From assembly GCA_963734275.1 (NCBI GenBank), contig CAVTGO010000001.1, forward strand, positions 55,480-119,479: a stretch of 64,000 bases of DNA, given 5' to 3'. Numbering within the stretch: the first letter of the stretch is position 1; each line of letters opens with the position of its first letter. Made by a program: the position numbers and the translations under genes. Below, in pieces: positions 18,318 to 29,231 of this stretch. The stretch is from CAVTGO01 sp963734275. Lineage in GTDB: Bacteria > Actinomycetota > UBA4738 > HRBIN12. The notes under the pieces are model-generated. The model was given only the letters and a program-made list of their open reading frames with translations. It was not told the DNA's origin and searched no databases.

Positions 18318-19431
18318 GGACCCGCCGGCGTAGGAGGAGTGTGGAGGCTGCCACAGCGAGCAGAGCGCAGCCGAGCATGAGGAGCAGCAGGTCCTCGACG
18401 CCGCTCGTCGATCCACCGCCCGCTTCTGCGCCGCCCCCGGGAACGCGCCCGACCTGAGCGGTCGAGTCATCGGAACCGCCGCCACCCTGGCCACCGCCAC
18501 CAGACCCGCCACCGGATCCGCCACCGGATACGCCACCCGACCCGCCGTCACCGGAGTCACCGCCACCCGCCCCGCCGCGATCAGAGGTCGGCGACGCGCT
18601 GGGTGTTGGGCTGCCGGAGACGCTGGGGGTTGGGCCCCCCGACGTACCGGGTGAAGGAGCCACCGTCGTGGTAGGCGTAGGCGTGACGGTCGGCGTCGGG
18701 GTGATCGTCGGCGTCGGAGTGACCGTCGGTGTCGGCGATGGCGGCACCGTGACGTTGTTGGTGAGGCTCGTGCGACAGGTAACAGTCGCCCCACCGCCAT
18801 TCCCGGAGCCGTTGCACTGGTCGACCGAGACGGTGAGGAGCGACGTCGTGGTGGAGCCCGAGCCGACCGTGCACCGAACGCGTCGAGTACCGCCGCCTCC
18901 GTTCCCCGATCCGTTGCACTGGGTCACGGTCGCGCCGCTCGTGGTCGCCGGGAAGGGGCTGCAGACGGTGGTCGGAACCGTCCCGCCACCGGTGCCGGCC
19001 GAGTTGCACTGGTTGACCGTGGCCGACGTAGGTGTCGTGGTACCGGTGATGTTATTGATGACGTCGACGGTGCACTCCACCGTTCCGCCGCCGCCGTTGC
19101 CGGAACCGTTGCATTGTTCGATCGACGCGACCAGATCGGTCGAGCTCGTCGTCGACGAGCTACAGACCATGGTCGCCGGCGCGTTGGCGGCGCCGTGACA
19201 CGCCTGGAGCGTCACCGTTGAGTTCGTGATGCTCCCGTTGAGGTTGTTCGTGACGGTGTAATGACACTCGACCGCCATGCCTCCCACGTTGTCGGTGCCG
19301 TTGCATTGGCTCACGGACGTGGCCGCTGACGCCACCGGCGCACTCGCGATGAGGAGCACGGAGATGAGCGAGAGCGCGAGGGCGGATCCGAGCAACTTCC
19401 TACGCACATTGCTGCCAAGGGGCTTATCCAT
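18304..19431 (-). CDS. Secreted QCNG-repeat surface protein with C-terminal anchor
   Basis: The 375-residue protein has a signal peptide (KLLGSALALSLISVLLIASAPVASA). Five copies of a roughly 25-35-residue repeat follow, of the form S/T-V-x-QCNG-SGNGGGG-x-VxC (at about 38, 104, 140, 168 and 203), so cysteines recur in pairs. A Pro/Thr-rich stalk (PTPTVTPTPT) and Gly/Ser-rich region come next, then a hydrophobic helix (VEDLLLLMLGCALLAVAAST) and a basic tail (RRRVRARA). The layout is that of a sortase substrate, but no LPXTG is seen; VPGGG or a nearby Gly-rich motif may serve. A Shine-Dalgarno-like GGAGAG precedes the ATG. It overlaps or abuts the sortase gene. Confidence 0.8.
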   Translation of the reverse strand: MDKPLGSNVRRKLLGSALALSLISVLLIASAPVASAATSVSQCNGTDNVGGMAVECHYTVTNNLNGSITNSTVTLQACHGAANAPATMVCSSSTTSSTDLVASIEQCNGSGNGGGGTVECTVDVINNITGTTTPTSATVNQCNSAGTGGGTVPTTVCSPFPATTSGATVTQCNGSGNGGGGTRRVRCTVGSGSTTTSLLTVSVDQCNGSGNGGGATVTCRTSLTNNVTVPPSPTPTVTPTPTITPTPTVTPTPTTTVAPSPGTSGGPTPSVSGSPTPSASPTSDRGGAGGGDSGDGGSGGVSGGGSGGGSGGGGQGGGGSDDSTAQVGRVPGGGAEAGGGSTSGVEDLLLLMLGCALLAVAASTLLLRRRVRARA

Positions 19432-19488
19432 GTTCGACTCGTCTCTCCGGAGAGGATCCGGATAGGTTGGGGATCGGAGGATCGGCCG

Positions 19489-20001
19489 TTATCGCCTGCG
19501 TGCCTGGTTCTGACCCTGGGTCGAGGGAGCTTCTCCCTCCCACCACTCCGCGATACCCGTCGGCATGAAGTAGCGCATCACGCCGTCGCTGCCCTGTCGT
19601 GTTGCGACGGGCCATACCTTTCGACCGAAGAGCTTGCGGGCCACCTTGCTGATGGCTCCCAGCTCGGAGCGGACCTGGGTATCGGTCCAGGAGGACTGCT
19701 GGAGGAACTCGCGGTAGTTGACCTCCACACCGGCGTTGTCGGCAGCGAACTGCAGCAGCCCCACGGCGGCCGGATAGAGGCGGATCTCCCTGCGGAAACG
19801 CCCGAGCATCGCTTCGGTCCACGAGCCTTGCCGGTAATCGATGTAGACGGTGTCGCCGGAGCGATCCGCAACGTAGGGCTCGATCTCCCGGGCTAGCTGA
19901 ACGAACCTCTGAAGCAGCACCACCAGCTCGGGGGGGACGGCCGCGAGATCCCGTGCCTCATGGATTCCCACGGGATTCGACGGGTTCTCGAAGAAACTCA
20001 T
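19489..20001 (-). CDS. Hypothetical protein beside the sortase locus
   Basis: The 170-residue product from the ATG at 20001 (MSFFENPSNP) has no signal peptide or membrane helix. It reads as a mixed helical, acidic-to-neutral protein with a Trp/Tyr-rich middle (VYIDYRQGSWTEAMLGRF, EVNYREFLQQSSWTDTQVRSE) and a basic C-terminus. I do not recognise the family. It is transcribed in the same direction as the surface protein and sortase, 57 bp upstream of them, so all three could be one unit. Longer in-frame starts lie over the cyclase promoter region and were rejected. Confidence 0.6.
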   Translation of the reverse strand: MSFFENPSNPVGIHEARDLAAVPPELVVLLQRFVQLAREIEPYVADRSGDTVYIDYRQGSWTEAMLGRFRREIRLYPAAVGLLQFAADNAGVEVNYREFLQQSSWTDTQVRSELGAISKVARKLFGRKVWPVATRQGSDGVMRYFMPTGIAEWWEGEAPSTQGQNQARRR

Positions 20002-20131
20002 ATCCTTCAATCGGCATCCGTGCCTACCGGCTGAAGCGTCCCTGCGTGTGGGAAGCCACCCAGATTCCCGGCCAGGCAGGCACGGGCGGGCGAGTCGGGT
20101 CGCTTGCCGTGTTCCTCGGGACCGGGTGAAG

Positions 20132-21469
20132 ATGCGTCCAGTGGAGGTTCCCGGAGACCCCTCAACTCGGTCGCGCGCCCGACCCCGCTTCGGCTGGATC
20201 GACAACGGTGTGGGACTGCTCGCCCGGATCGGCGCCGACCCCCTGGACAACGAGGAACTGCGCCAGAAGAAGGCGCTCCTCGTCCTCATCGCGGTCCTGA
20301 TCCTGCCGGTTTCCGCCGTGTGGGGCGTCCTTTACCTCGCCGTCGGCTCGCCGGTAGGCATCCTTCCCTTCGTCTATTTCGCCGTCTCGCTCGGCTCGTT
20401 GGTGGTCTTTTCGCGAACCCGGAACTTCCACTTCCTCCTGGTCACGCAACTCCTCGACATCCTGCTCATGCCGACTACCGGGCAGATGCTCATCGGCGGA
20501 TTCCTTCCGGCCGGAGGGGTCGGGCTGTGGGGCATCTTGGCGCCCCTCGGAGCCCTCGTCTTCCTCGAGGTGCGTCAGGCCCTGCGCTGGTTCGTCGCGT
20601 TCGTCATCGTCTTCCTGCTCACGGGTATCGCCGGCGAGGTGCTGTTCTCGGACGAGGGCCTCCCGGTCGGGTTCACGACCACGATGCAGGCGTTGAACGT
20701 CATCGGTGCCGGCGCCGTCGCCTTCACGCTCCTCGCGATCTTCGCCCATCAGCGCAACGAGGCGCTCATGGCACTCCGAGCCGAGCAGCAGAAGTCGGAG
20801 GCCCTCCTCCTGAACATCCTGCCGCGCGCGATCGTCGAGCGACTGAAGGCCGCCACCCAGACGATCGCCGACCACTTCGTCGCGGCCTCCATCCTGTTCG
20901 CCGACGTCGTGGACTTCACCCCGCTCTCGCAGAGCCTCCCGCCGGCCGAGGTGGTTGGCATCCTCGATCATCTCTTCTCCCACTTCGACGCGCTCGTGGA
21001 GCGGCACGGGCTCGAGAAGGTCAAGACGATCGGCGATTGCTACATGGCCGCCGCCGGCGTGCCGGATCCACACCCCGATCACGCGCGCAAGGCCGCGCTC
21101 CTAGCGCTCGACATGCGAGACGCGATCGCGACCTGGGCGGTGGCCGGCCAGTTGGGTGTCGAGCTGAGGATCGGCATCAATTCCGGGCCGGTCGTCGCCG
21201 GGGTGATCGGCACGAAACGCTTCCTCTACGATCTTTGGGGCGATGCCGTGAACACGGCGAGTCGGATGGAGACCCAGGGCACGCCCGGCGAGATCCAGAT
21301 CACGCGCGAGACGTACGACCTGTTGAAAGACGAGTTCGTCTGCACGCCACGAGGGACGATCCCGGTCAAGGGCAAGGGTCAGATGGAGACGTGGTACCTC
21401 GTGGGCCCGCGGTCGGACGACCGGCGAATGGAAAGAGACATCGAGTCGGAGGCGGCGGAACGAGGCTGA
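20132..21469 (+). CDS. Class III adenylate cyclase with membrane domain
   Basis: The 445-residue protein starts at the ATG at 20132. About six hydrophobic segments fill residues 45-215, followed by a short helical linker and a class III catalytic domain. Metal-binding Asp258 lies in FADVVDF and Asp302 in VKTIGD; the purine-specifying pair is Lys298 (VKTIGD) and Asp367 (YDLWGD), the adenylate-cyclase combination; Asn374 and Arg378 (VNTASRME) are the transition-state residues. All catalytic residues are present. It should make cAMP at the inner membrane face and could feed the cNMP-binding protein at 17095-17544. Confidence 0.9.
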   Translation: MRPVEVPGDPSTRSRARPRFGWIDNGVGLLARIGADPLDNEELRQKKALLVLIAVLILPVSAVWGVLYLAVGSPVGILPFVYFAVSLGSLVVFSRTRNFHFLLVTQLLDILLMPTTGQMLIGGFLPAGGVGLWGILAPLGALVFLEVRQALRWFVAFVIVFLLTGIAGEVLFSDEGLPVGFTTTMQALNVIGAGAVAFTLLAIFAHQRNEALMALRAEQQKSEALLLNILPRAIVERLKAATQTIADHFVAASILFADVVDFTPLSQSLPPAEVVGILDHLFSHFDALVERHGLEKVKTIGDCYMAAAGVPDPHPDHARKAALLALDMRDAIATWAVAGQLGVELRIGINSGPVVAGVIGTKRFLYDLWGDAVNTASRMETQGTPGEIQITRETYDLLKDEFVCTPRGTIPVKGKGQMETWYLVGPRSDDRRMERDIESEAAERG

Positions 21470-21505
21470 CAGCGCCTCGAGGTCCCCTAGACTGGCGGCG
21501 ACCAA

Positions 21506-21578
21506 GCGCCGGTAGCTCAGTGGATAGAGCGGCTGCCTTCTAAGCAGCGGGTCGGAGGTTCGAGTCCTCCCCGGCGCG
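21506..21578 (+). tRNA. tRNA-Arg (anticodon UCU)
   Basis: The 73-nt cloverleaf begins GCGCCGGUAGCUCAGUGGAU, has the anticodon stem GCUGC/GCAGC around CUUCUAA (anticodon UCU, reading AGA/AGG), a T arm GGAGGUUCGAGUCCUCC, and closes with CCGGCGC. No CCA is encoded. It lies 36 bp after the cyclase gene. Confidence 0.95.
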
Positions 21579-21631
21579 CCCACCACGTGTCCGCTCTGGT
21601 TGGGACGCCGCGTCGGCGTACACCGGGCTCG

Positions 21632-22639
21632 TCACACGGTGATGATGAGCTTCCCTCGAGCTTGGCCCGATTCCAGGTACCGGATCGCCTCGGGAACCTC
21701 GCTCAGCGGGAACATCCTGTCGATGACCGGTGTGATCTTCCCGGCTTCGATGAGCTCCTTCAAGACGACCAGGCGGTCCCCCGGATCCTTGGTGCCGCGG
21801 AAGGGATGCAGGTGGCTCACGAACGGTGACACCACCATCAGTTTGAAGAAGCGACCGAGGCTCCCGAACCAGCGATGGCCCGAACCTCCGTACTGGTCGT
21901 GCCCGATGAGGACGTACGTCCCCTCGGGGCTTAGCGCACGTCTGGAGGCCGACCATGGATGGGTCCCCGCGATATCGAGGATGACGTCATAGCGCTCGCC
22001 GCTCCGGGTGAAATCCTCCTGCGTGTAGTCGAGGACCCGGTTAGCGCCGATCGACCGGAGCATGTCGAGCTTCCCGGGGGCGTCCACCCCGGTGACGTCC
22101 GCTCCGTACGCCTTGGCGAGCTGCACAGCGAAGGTCCCCACAGCTCCACCCGCGCCGTTGATCAAGACCCTCTGTCCCGGTCGGACCCGCCCCTCATCGC
22201 GAACAGCCTGCACCGCCAGCGATCCGGACGTCGGGACGGCTCCGGCCTGTTCGAACGTGAGGTTGGCGGGCTTCAACTCGAGCCTGGCTTCCGCAGCGGC
22301 CGCGTATTCCGCATAGGCGCCGCCGTTGCGCCACAGATTGGCGCTGAGGGTCGCACCGAAGACCTCATCGCCCGGCCGGAACCGTGTCACGTTCCTGCCA
22401 ACCGACTCGACGTGACCGGCCAGATCCGTGCCCGGAATGCGGTGCTTCGGTGCGCGCAGCCCGGAGCCCATGATCCGGAGGACGTAGGGCACCCCTTTCA
22501 TGGCGTGCCAGACATCTGCATGGACCGATGCCGCGCGGACCCGGACCAGTACCTCCTCATCCTTAACGTTCGGCCTGTCGATGTCCCGGAGCTCGAGGAC
22601 ATCGGGTGAGCCGTATCTGTTCTGGACGATCGCTTTCAT
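21632..22639 (-). CDS. Zinc-independent MDR-family NAD(P)-dependent oxidoreductase
   Basis: The 335-residue protein starts MKAIVQNRYGSPDVLEL and has the medium-chain dehydrogenase pattern: PGTDLAGHVESVG, a Rossmann motif in VLINGAGGAVGTFAVQLAKAYGA and a YDVILDIAG segment. Structural- and catalytic-zinc cysteines of alcohol dehydrogenases are absent, so it belongs to the quinone-oxidoreductase-like group. The substrate is unknown. It is divergent from the BenE-like gene across about 190 bp, which shows no further ORF. Confidence 0.85.
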   Translation of the reverse strand: MKAIVQNRYGSPDVLELRDIDRPNVKDEEVLVRVRAASVHADVWHAMKGVPYVLRIMGSGLRAPKHRIPGTDLAGHVESVGRNVTRFRPGDEVFGATLSANLWRNGGAYAEYAAAAEARLELKPANLTFEQAGAVPTSGSLAVQAVRDEGRVRPGQRVLINGAGGAVGTFAVQLAKAYGADVTGVDAPGKLDMLRSIGANRVLDYTQEDFTRSGERYDVILDIAGTHPWSASRRALSPEGTYVLIGHDQYGGSGHRWFGSLGRFFKLMVVSPFVSHLHPFRGTKDPGDRLVVLKELIEAGKITPVIDRMFPLSEVPEAIRYLESGQARGKLIITV

Positions 22640-22829
22640 TCTCTACTCCCCCGCAGCTCGCGACGGGTCGAGACCAGACCCCGAGTGTCGTTGACACCCT
22701 GTTTCCGTCCGCCTCATCATTCCAGGTCCCGCAGGGGTGACGCTCCGTCACCAGAAGGGCCGCCAAGGCCGATGGTGCCGACGAGGATCCCTAGCCGCCC
22801 TCTGACGTTCAGAAGAACCTGACGAAGGG

Positions 22830-24110
22830 GTGGTCGTGGTCGGGGGATCGGGAAGGCTCCGGGGAACACTGCCGGCCCTGATCGCCTCCATCCCCATCAC
22901 CATCGTCTTCTTCGCCGTACTCGGCATCGTCCTCACGGCGGCGGGTCCGAACGGACTCGACCTGACGGATGCTCAGACGAGCGGCTGGATCGCGGTGCTC
23001 TACGGGTTCCCCACGCTCATCGCACTCGTCCTGACGGTCCGGTATCGCCAACCCCTTCTCCTCACCGGGAACATCTTCGCGATCATCTTCTTCGTGTCCC
23101 TCGGGGATCGGATCAGCTTCCCCGAGTTGGCCGGCGCCACGATGCTTGCCGGTGGCATCGTCTTGGCAGCGTCCGTGTTCGGGCTCACCGGTCGGATCGC
23201 CGCTTGGATCCCCGCACCGATCGTGAACGGCCTGATCGCGGGCGCGGTCATGCCGTTCGTCGTGGACGTCTTCACATCCCTGAGCACGTCCCGGGAAGGT
23301 GTCCGCATCCCGAGTGAGGTTCCCCTGATGGTGGGCACAGCCCTGCTCGCGTACCTCGTCAGCCAACGTCTGTTCGGCACCCGCTTCCCGCCGATCCTCC
23401 CGGCGTTCATCGCCGGGCTCCTGGTGGCTGCGCTGACCGGGCAGCTCGGGGATATCCCGTCCACGTTCGCGCTTCCGAGCCTCGATGTCGTCCGCCCGGA
23501 CTTCTCGTTGACCGCGATCGCCACCGCGACGCCGGTGCTCGTCGCCCTGCTCACGGTGCAGTCGAGTATCCCCTCCGTGGTCTATATGCGGAGCCAGGGG
23601 TTCGAGCCTCCGGAGCGCGTCCTCAACGTCGTCAGCGGCGTCGGAACGATGCTCGGTTCGCTCTTCGGTCCGATCGCGGTCTCGCTCGCGCTCCCGCCCG
23701 TGCTGCTCACGGCCGGACCCGGGGCCGGCGAGCCGTCTCTCCGTTACCGGTCCGTGTATCTCCCCGTCGCCGCGGGATCGCTGATCGCGATGTTCGCGAG
23801 CACGGCCGCGGATCTCGCGGTGCTGGTGCCGACGACGTTGCTGCTCGCGATGGCCGGGTTGGCTCTGGTGGGCGCCCTCGTCGGCGCCCTGAATGAGATC
23901 ACGCACGGTCCCCTGGTCCTGGGCCCGGTACTCGCATTCGCGATCGCGCTCTCGGACATGACCCTCCTTGGACTCGGACCGTTCTTCTGGTCCCTCGTCC
24001 TCGGCGCGATCATCTCGCTGCTGCTCGAAGGCGAAGGCTGGAAGCGGCTGCGGGCCGAGGCGACCAACTCGAACGAATCAGCGAATCGAGGTATCACCCC
24101 CGAGGGCTGA
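22830..24110 (+). CDS. BenE family benzoate/H+ symporter-like transporter
   Basis: The 426-residue protein is a run of about 11-12 membrane helices with the BenE-type features PLLLTGNIFAIIFFVSLGD, WIPAPIVNGLIAGAVMPFVVD and LPAFIAGLLVAALTG. The family imports benzoate or similar aromatic acids with protons. The start is a GTG at 22830; a second GTG lies 6 nt downstream. Aromatic-ring-cleavage genes occur elsewhere in the window (45-47 kb) but are not adjacent, so its substrate is inferred from family only. Confidence 0.82.
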   Translation: MVVVGGSGRLRGTLPALIASIPITIVFFAVLGIVLTAAGPNGLDLTDAQTSGWIAVLYGFPTLIALVLTVRYRQPLLLTGNIFAIIFFVSLGDRISFPELAGATMLAGGIVLAASVFGLTGRIAAWIPAPIVNGLIAGAVMPFVVDVFTSLSTSREGVRIPSEVPLMVGTALLAYLVSQRLFGTRFPPILPAFIAGLLVAALTGQLGDIPSTFALPSLDVVRPDFSLTAIATATPVLVALLTVQSSIPSVVYMRSQGFEPPERVLNVVSGVGTMLGSLFGPIAVSLALPPVLLTAGPGAGEPSLRYRSVYLPVAAGSLIAMFASTAADLAVLVPTTLLLAMAGLALVGALVGALNEITHGPLVLGPVLAFAIALSDMTLLGLGPFFWSLVLGAIISLLLEGEGWKRLRAEATNSNESANRGITPEG

Positions 24111-24254
24111 TCAGCGAAGTACCTTGGGACCACTCGGCTCGCGTACTGCTCGGCGGGCATAGGCGAGCGAGGAGGTAGCCGCTGGCCCTCGTCACGACCG
24201 AGTTGCTCCACCAGAGCCAGGCCTCATCCGTCTCGATCCCAGGATCGGGACCCG

Positions 24255-24914
24255 TTACCGGCCGTTCGCCGAGAAGTGCTGGTAGTCCTGCGCCGAGGTC
24301 CAGGTGCCGCCCCACTCCCAACCGATCGAGCGGAACGCGCGCCACACGACGTCGCGCTTCTCGACCATCCCCGGTCGGATGTCGGAGCGGTCCGCGTACG
24401 GACGTCCATTCCGGGGCGACACGTGCGAGCCGTCCACGTAGGGGTTCTCGACCGGGTTGATGTCGATCGCGCGCCCGAAGGCGTGCTGCGACCACGTGGT
24501 CGTTCCCGCCACGTACCGGCAGTTGAACGCGGAGGTGTTGTCGTGGCGCATCGACTCCTGGTCGTCCGCCCCGTAGAGGTCCACCAGGCGGACCCGGCGG
24601 ATCGGGAAGTCTCTCAGGTAGATGCGCGCGAACACCTCGAGCATCTCGTCACCCCAGCGGCGGTGGACGACGAGCCGGCCCATGTGCGAGTCGCCGTCGA
24701 ACCCTCGGTAGGTGAGCCGGACCAGACGGAGCTCGCGGAGTTCCACGGGGCAGCCCTCGTGCCACGAGCTCCCGGTCATGAGCTCGCGCAGGTCCCCGTC
24801 GAGCCGGGAGACGGAGCCGACGAACGGCTCCCGTTCCCCCGCGCCGACGGGCATGGCGCCGAGGACCGCCATAAGGAGCGAGGCGATCACCGCCCGCCGA
24901 CCCAGTCCGAGCAC
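24255..24914 (-). CDS. Secreted M15-family D,D-/L,D-peptidase-like protein
   Basis: The 219-residue protein has an N-terminal signal (VIASLLMAVLGAMPVGAG) and an M15 zinc-peptidase core: SQHAFGRAIDINP supplies the first His and Asp, and the C-terminal DYQHFS the second His ligand. Two cysteines (CPVEL and NCRYV) could pair. This core is found in VanY-type carboxypeptidases and endolysin-like enzymes that trim peptidoglycan stems. It is transcribed leftward, 23 bp after the UvrA-like gene end, but the gap and function suggest an independent role. Confidence 0.82.
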   Translation of the reverse strand: MLGLGRRAVIASLLMAVLGAMPVGAGEREPFVGSVSRLDGDLRELMTGSSWHEGCPVELRELRLVRLTYRGFDGDSHMGRLVVHRRWGDEMLEVFARIYLRDFPIRRVRLVDLYGADDQESMRHDNTSAFNCRYVAGTTTWSQHAFGRAIDINPVENPYVDGSHVSPRNGRPYADRSDIRPGMVEKRDVVWRAFRSIGWEWGGTWTSAQDYQHFSANGR

Positions 24915-24937
24915 AGGGACACGGTACGCCGACCGAC

Positions 24938-27361
<2,424 letters not shown>

Positions 27362-27370
27362 CGGGCTTGC

Positions 27371-27859
27371 TCAGCGCACCGCTTTCTTCACGAGCGCGCC
27401 GATCTTTGCCTCGTCGGCGGGGGTCAACTCCGTCAGCGCGAAGGAGGTCGGCCACATGGCGCCCTTGTCGAGGTTCGCCTCGTCGCTGAAGCCGAACGTC
27501 GCGTACCTCGCGTCGAACTTCTGCGCGCTTTGGAAGTAGCAGACGACCTTGCCGTCCCTCGCATACGCGGGCATCCCGTACCAGGTCTTCGGGGAGAGGT
27601 CGGGAGCGCTAGCCCTGATGATCGCATGGAGCCGCTTGGCCATGGCGCGATCCGGGTCCTTCATCGCGGCGATCGCCGCGAGCACCTCGCGTTCCCCGTC
27701 CGCCTTGGTCTTCTTCTCGCGCGCTTCCGCCTTCAGCTCTTGGGCACGAGCCTTCATCGCGGCTCGTTCGACCTCCGTGAATCCCTTCGACCTCTTGATC
27801 GCGGTGGTGCTCTTGGCAGACTTCTGCGTGGTCTTCTTACTGGGTCTCTTCTCAGCCAT
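27371..27859 (-). CDS. DUF1801/YdhG-like protein
   Basis: The 162-residue protein has a very basic, Lys/Ala/Thr-rich N-terminus of about 55 residues, then the DUF1801 core: MAKRLHAIIRASAPDLSPKT, WYGMPAYARDGKVVCYFQ and YATFGFSDEANLDKG. The family is structurally related to YdhG/frataxin-like small folds and is uncharacterised. It is immediately upstream of the UvrA-like gene on the same strand and likely co-transcribed. Confidence 0.82.
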   Translation of the reverse strand: MAEKRPSKKTTQKSAKSTTAIKRSKGFTEVERAAMKARAQELKAEAREKKTKADGEREVLAAIAAMKDPDRAMAKRLHAIIRASAPDLSPKTWYGMPAYARDGKVVCYFQSAQKFDARYATFGFSDEANLDKGAMWPTSFALTELTPADEAKIGALVKKAVR

Positions 27860-27879
27860 TGCGAAGCACCTCCTCCGGC

Positions 27880-27950
27880 TCAGCGCAACTCCTGGATGCC
27901 GATCAGGTTACCCGTGGGATCGCGGAAGGCGCAGTCGCGAAGCTCGGCGG
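27880..27950 (-). pseudogene. Fragment resembling the C-terminus of a VOC/glyoxalase-fold protein
   Basis: The 250-bp gap between the DUF1801 gene and the zinc-ribbon gene has one recognisable piece: on the minus strand a short open stretch ends AFRDPTGNLIGIQELR and a TGA at 27880. FRDPxGNLIGIQE is the typical terminal strand of glyoxalase/bleomycin-resistance proteins. Nothing in any frame upstream extends it into a full domain, so it looks like a remnant. The rest of the gap shows no gene. Confidence 0.4.
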
Positions 27951-28109
27951 CGACTCGCCGTAGGCGCGCGGCGGCTCGTCTCGCAGCCGTGCTGCTCTGG
28001 CTCACCGACTTCGGAGACACGCACTCGGCGGATCCCCTCCAGGCACGCCGGGGCGCACACGCCCGTCGCTCCGCTCAAGCGGGCGTTCCAGGGCGACGAA
28101 ACCCACCCT

Positions 28110-28961
28110 ATGAAGGCCTGCCCCTATTGCGAGGCCGAGCTCCGCGACTCGGTGATCAAGTGCAACCGCTGCGGCAAGTCCCTGCGCGGCGAGGCCGAGG
28201 AGGGAGCCGCCGGAGCCGCCGGAGCCACCGCGCGCCCGAGCCAGGCGCCGAGGGCCGACCCACGCCCGGCGCTCACTCCCCCGTCGAAGCCCGCGAGCTC
28301 CTCGGTGGCGACCGCGAAGGCGCCGAACCCGTGGACACCACCGGCGAGCCTCGAGCGCAAGCCGGCGCCGACGCCGAACGTGTCGGCGCTCCGCGCGCTC
28401 CCGAAGAAGAAGGCCTCGTCGCGACCGGACCCGTGGATGCTGCTCGGGGGCCTCGTCGCGGCCGGGGCGGGCGCGCTGGCCTACCTCTCGATCAAGGAGC
28501 CGTGGGTGCACCTGACGGTGACCCGGCAGGCTCGCCAGTTCGAGGAAGCGCTCGTGGTCGAGTTCACCCTCAAAGGACACGCCGCGTTCGTCGGGATGGC
28601 CGGGACCGTGCTCGCGATCGCGCTCGCCGCCTTCGGCGCGTTGTGGTTCCTCTACGGACTCCAGCGGGGCTGGACGGTACCGGGGTTCTTCAACCCGGCG
28701 ATCGGGATGCTCGTCACGGCCGGCGGGATCATCACGGTCGTCGTCTCGGGGATGGTCTGGTTCGTTTGGGAGGACGCGATGATCCTTCGGGCCAAGACGA
28801 CGAGCCTCAGCGCCGAGGCCGTGCGCGAGCTCCTCGACCGGCAGCCGCTGCCGATCGTCACGATCGAGCGACTCTCCGGGCTCATGCGCTTCGGCGGCTC
28901 GATGGTCGTCGGGCTGCTGGCGGCGTGCCTCGCCTGGTACGCGTACCGCCAGCGGGACTAG
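28110..28961 (+). CDS. Zinc-ribbon membrane protein
   Basis: The 283-residue protein starts MKACPYCEAELRDSVIKCNRC, a zinc ribbon like that of the 13141-13803 protein. A Pro/Ala/Ser-rich linker occupies residues 30-100, then four hydrophobic segments (WMLLGGLVAAGAGALAYLSI, AFVGMAGTVLAIALAAFGAL, AIGMLVTAGGIITVVVSGM, and near the C-terminus GGSMVVGLLAACLAWYAY). An extracytoplasmic loop probably lies between helices 1 and 2. No function is known. It converges with the triple-ribbon gene at 28963 with one base between stops. Confidence 0.75.
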   Translation: MKACPYCEAELRDSVIKCNRCGKSLRGEAEEGAAGAAGATARPSQAPRADPRPALTPPSKPASSSVATAKAPNPWTPPASLERKPAPTPNVSALRALPKKKASSRPDPWMLLGGLVAAGAGALAYLSIKEPWVHLTVTRQARQFEEALVVEFTLKGHAAFVGMAGTVLAIALAAFGALWFLYGLQRGWTVPGFFNPAIGMLVTAGGIITVVVSGMVWFVWEDAMILRAKTTSLSAEAVRELLDRQPLPIVTIERLSGLMRFGGSMVVGLLAACLAWYAYRQRD

Positions 28962-28962
28962 C

Positions 28963-29229
28963 TCACAGCGGCGGCCAGGACTTCCCGGTTCCCCGAACGC
29001 GGAACGCCTTCGCGGCGTTGAAGTATCCGAACTGGTGCGGCAGGTCCAGCTTGGTGTCACATTTCCCGCAGCGGAACGAGCGCCACTTCTTGCTCACCGT
29101 CTGGACCAGTTTGCACTCCGGACACTCGTAGAAGCGGATCTCGCCGGCGCACGTGAAGCACTGGTAGCCCGGCGCGTCGTCCCCGATCAACTGCGGCGTG
29201 AGGCACCAGGGGCACGTGATATAGGCCAT
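28963..29229 (-). CDS. Small triple zinc-ribbon protein
   Basis: The 88-residue protein holds three close CxxC pairs plus a fourth: ITCPWC, YQCFTC, YECPEC and FRCGKC. It could fold into two tandem zinc ribbons. No other domain is present. It starts 2 bp after purE's stop on the same strand, so it is probably co-transcribed with purE, though there is no obvious functional link. Confidence 0.72.
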   Translation of the reverse strand: MAYITCPWCLTPQLIGDDAPGYQCFTCAGEIRFYECPECKLVQTVSKKWRSFRCGKCDTKLDLPHQFGYFNAAKAFRVRGTGKSWPPL

Positions 29230-29231
29230 GC

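Noticed and set aside
18580..19200. Repeated QCNG segments considered as a CRISPR-like or DNA-level repeat
   Set aside because: The repeats are protein-coding, differ at the DNA level and have no spacers.
20162..21082. A 306-residue minus-strand frame opposite the cyclase
   Set aside because: Low-complexity Glu/Arg-rich shadow; the cyclase catalytic residues are on the plus strand.
22660..22829. A TTGACA-like promoter ahead of the BenE gene
   Set aside because: The TTGACA near 22690 has no acceptable -10 hexamer at the right spacing.
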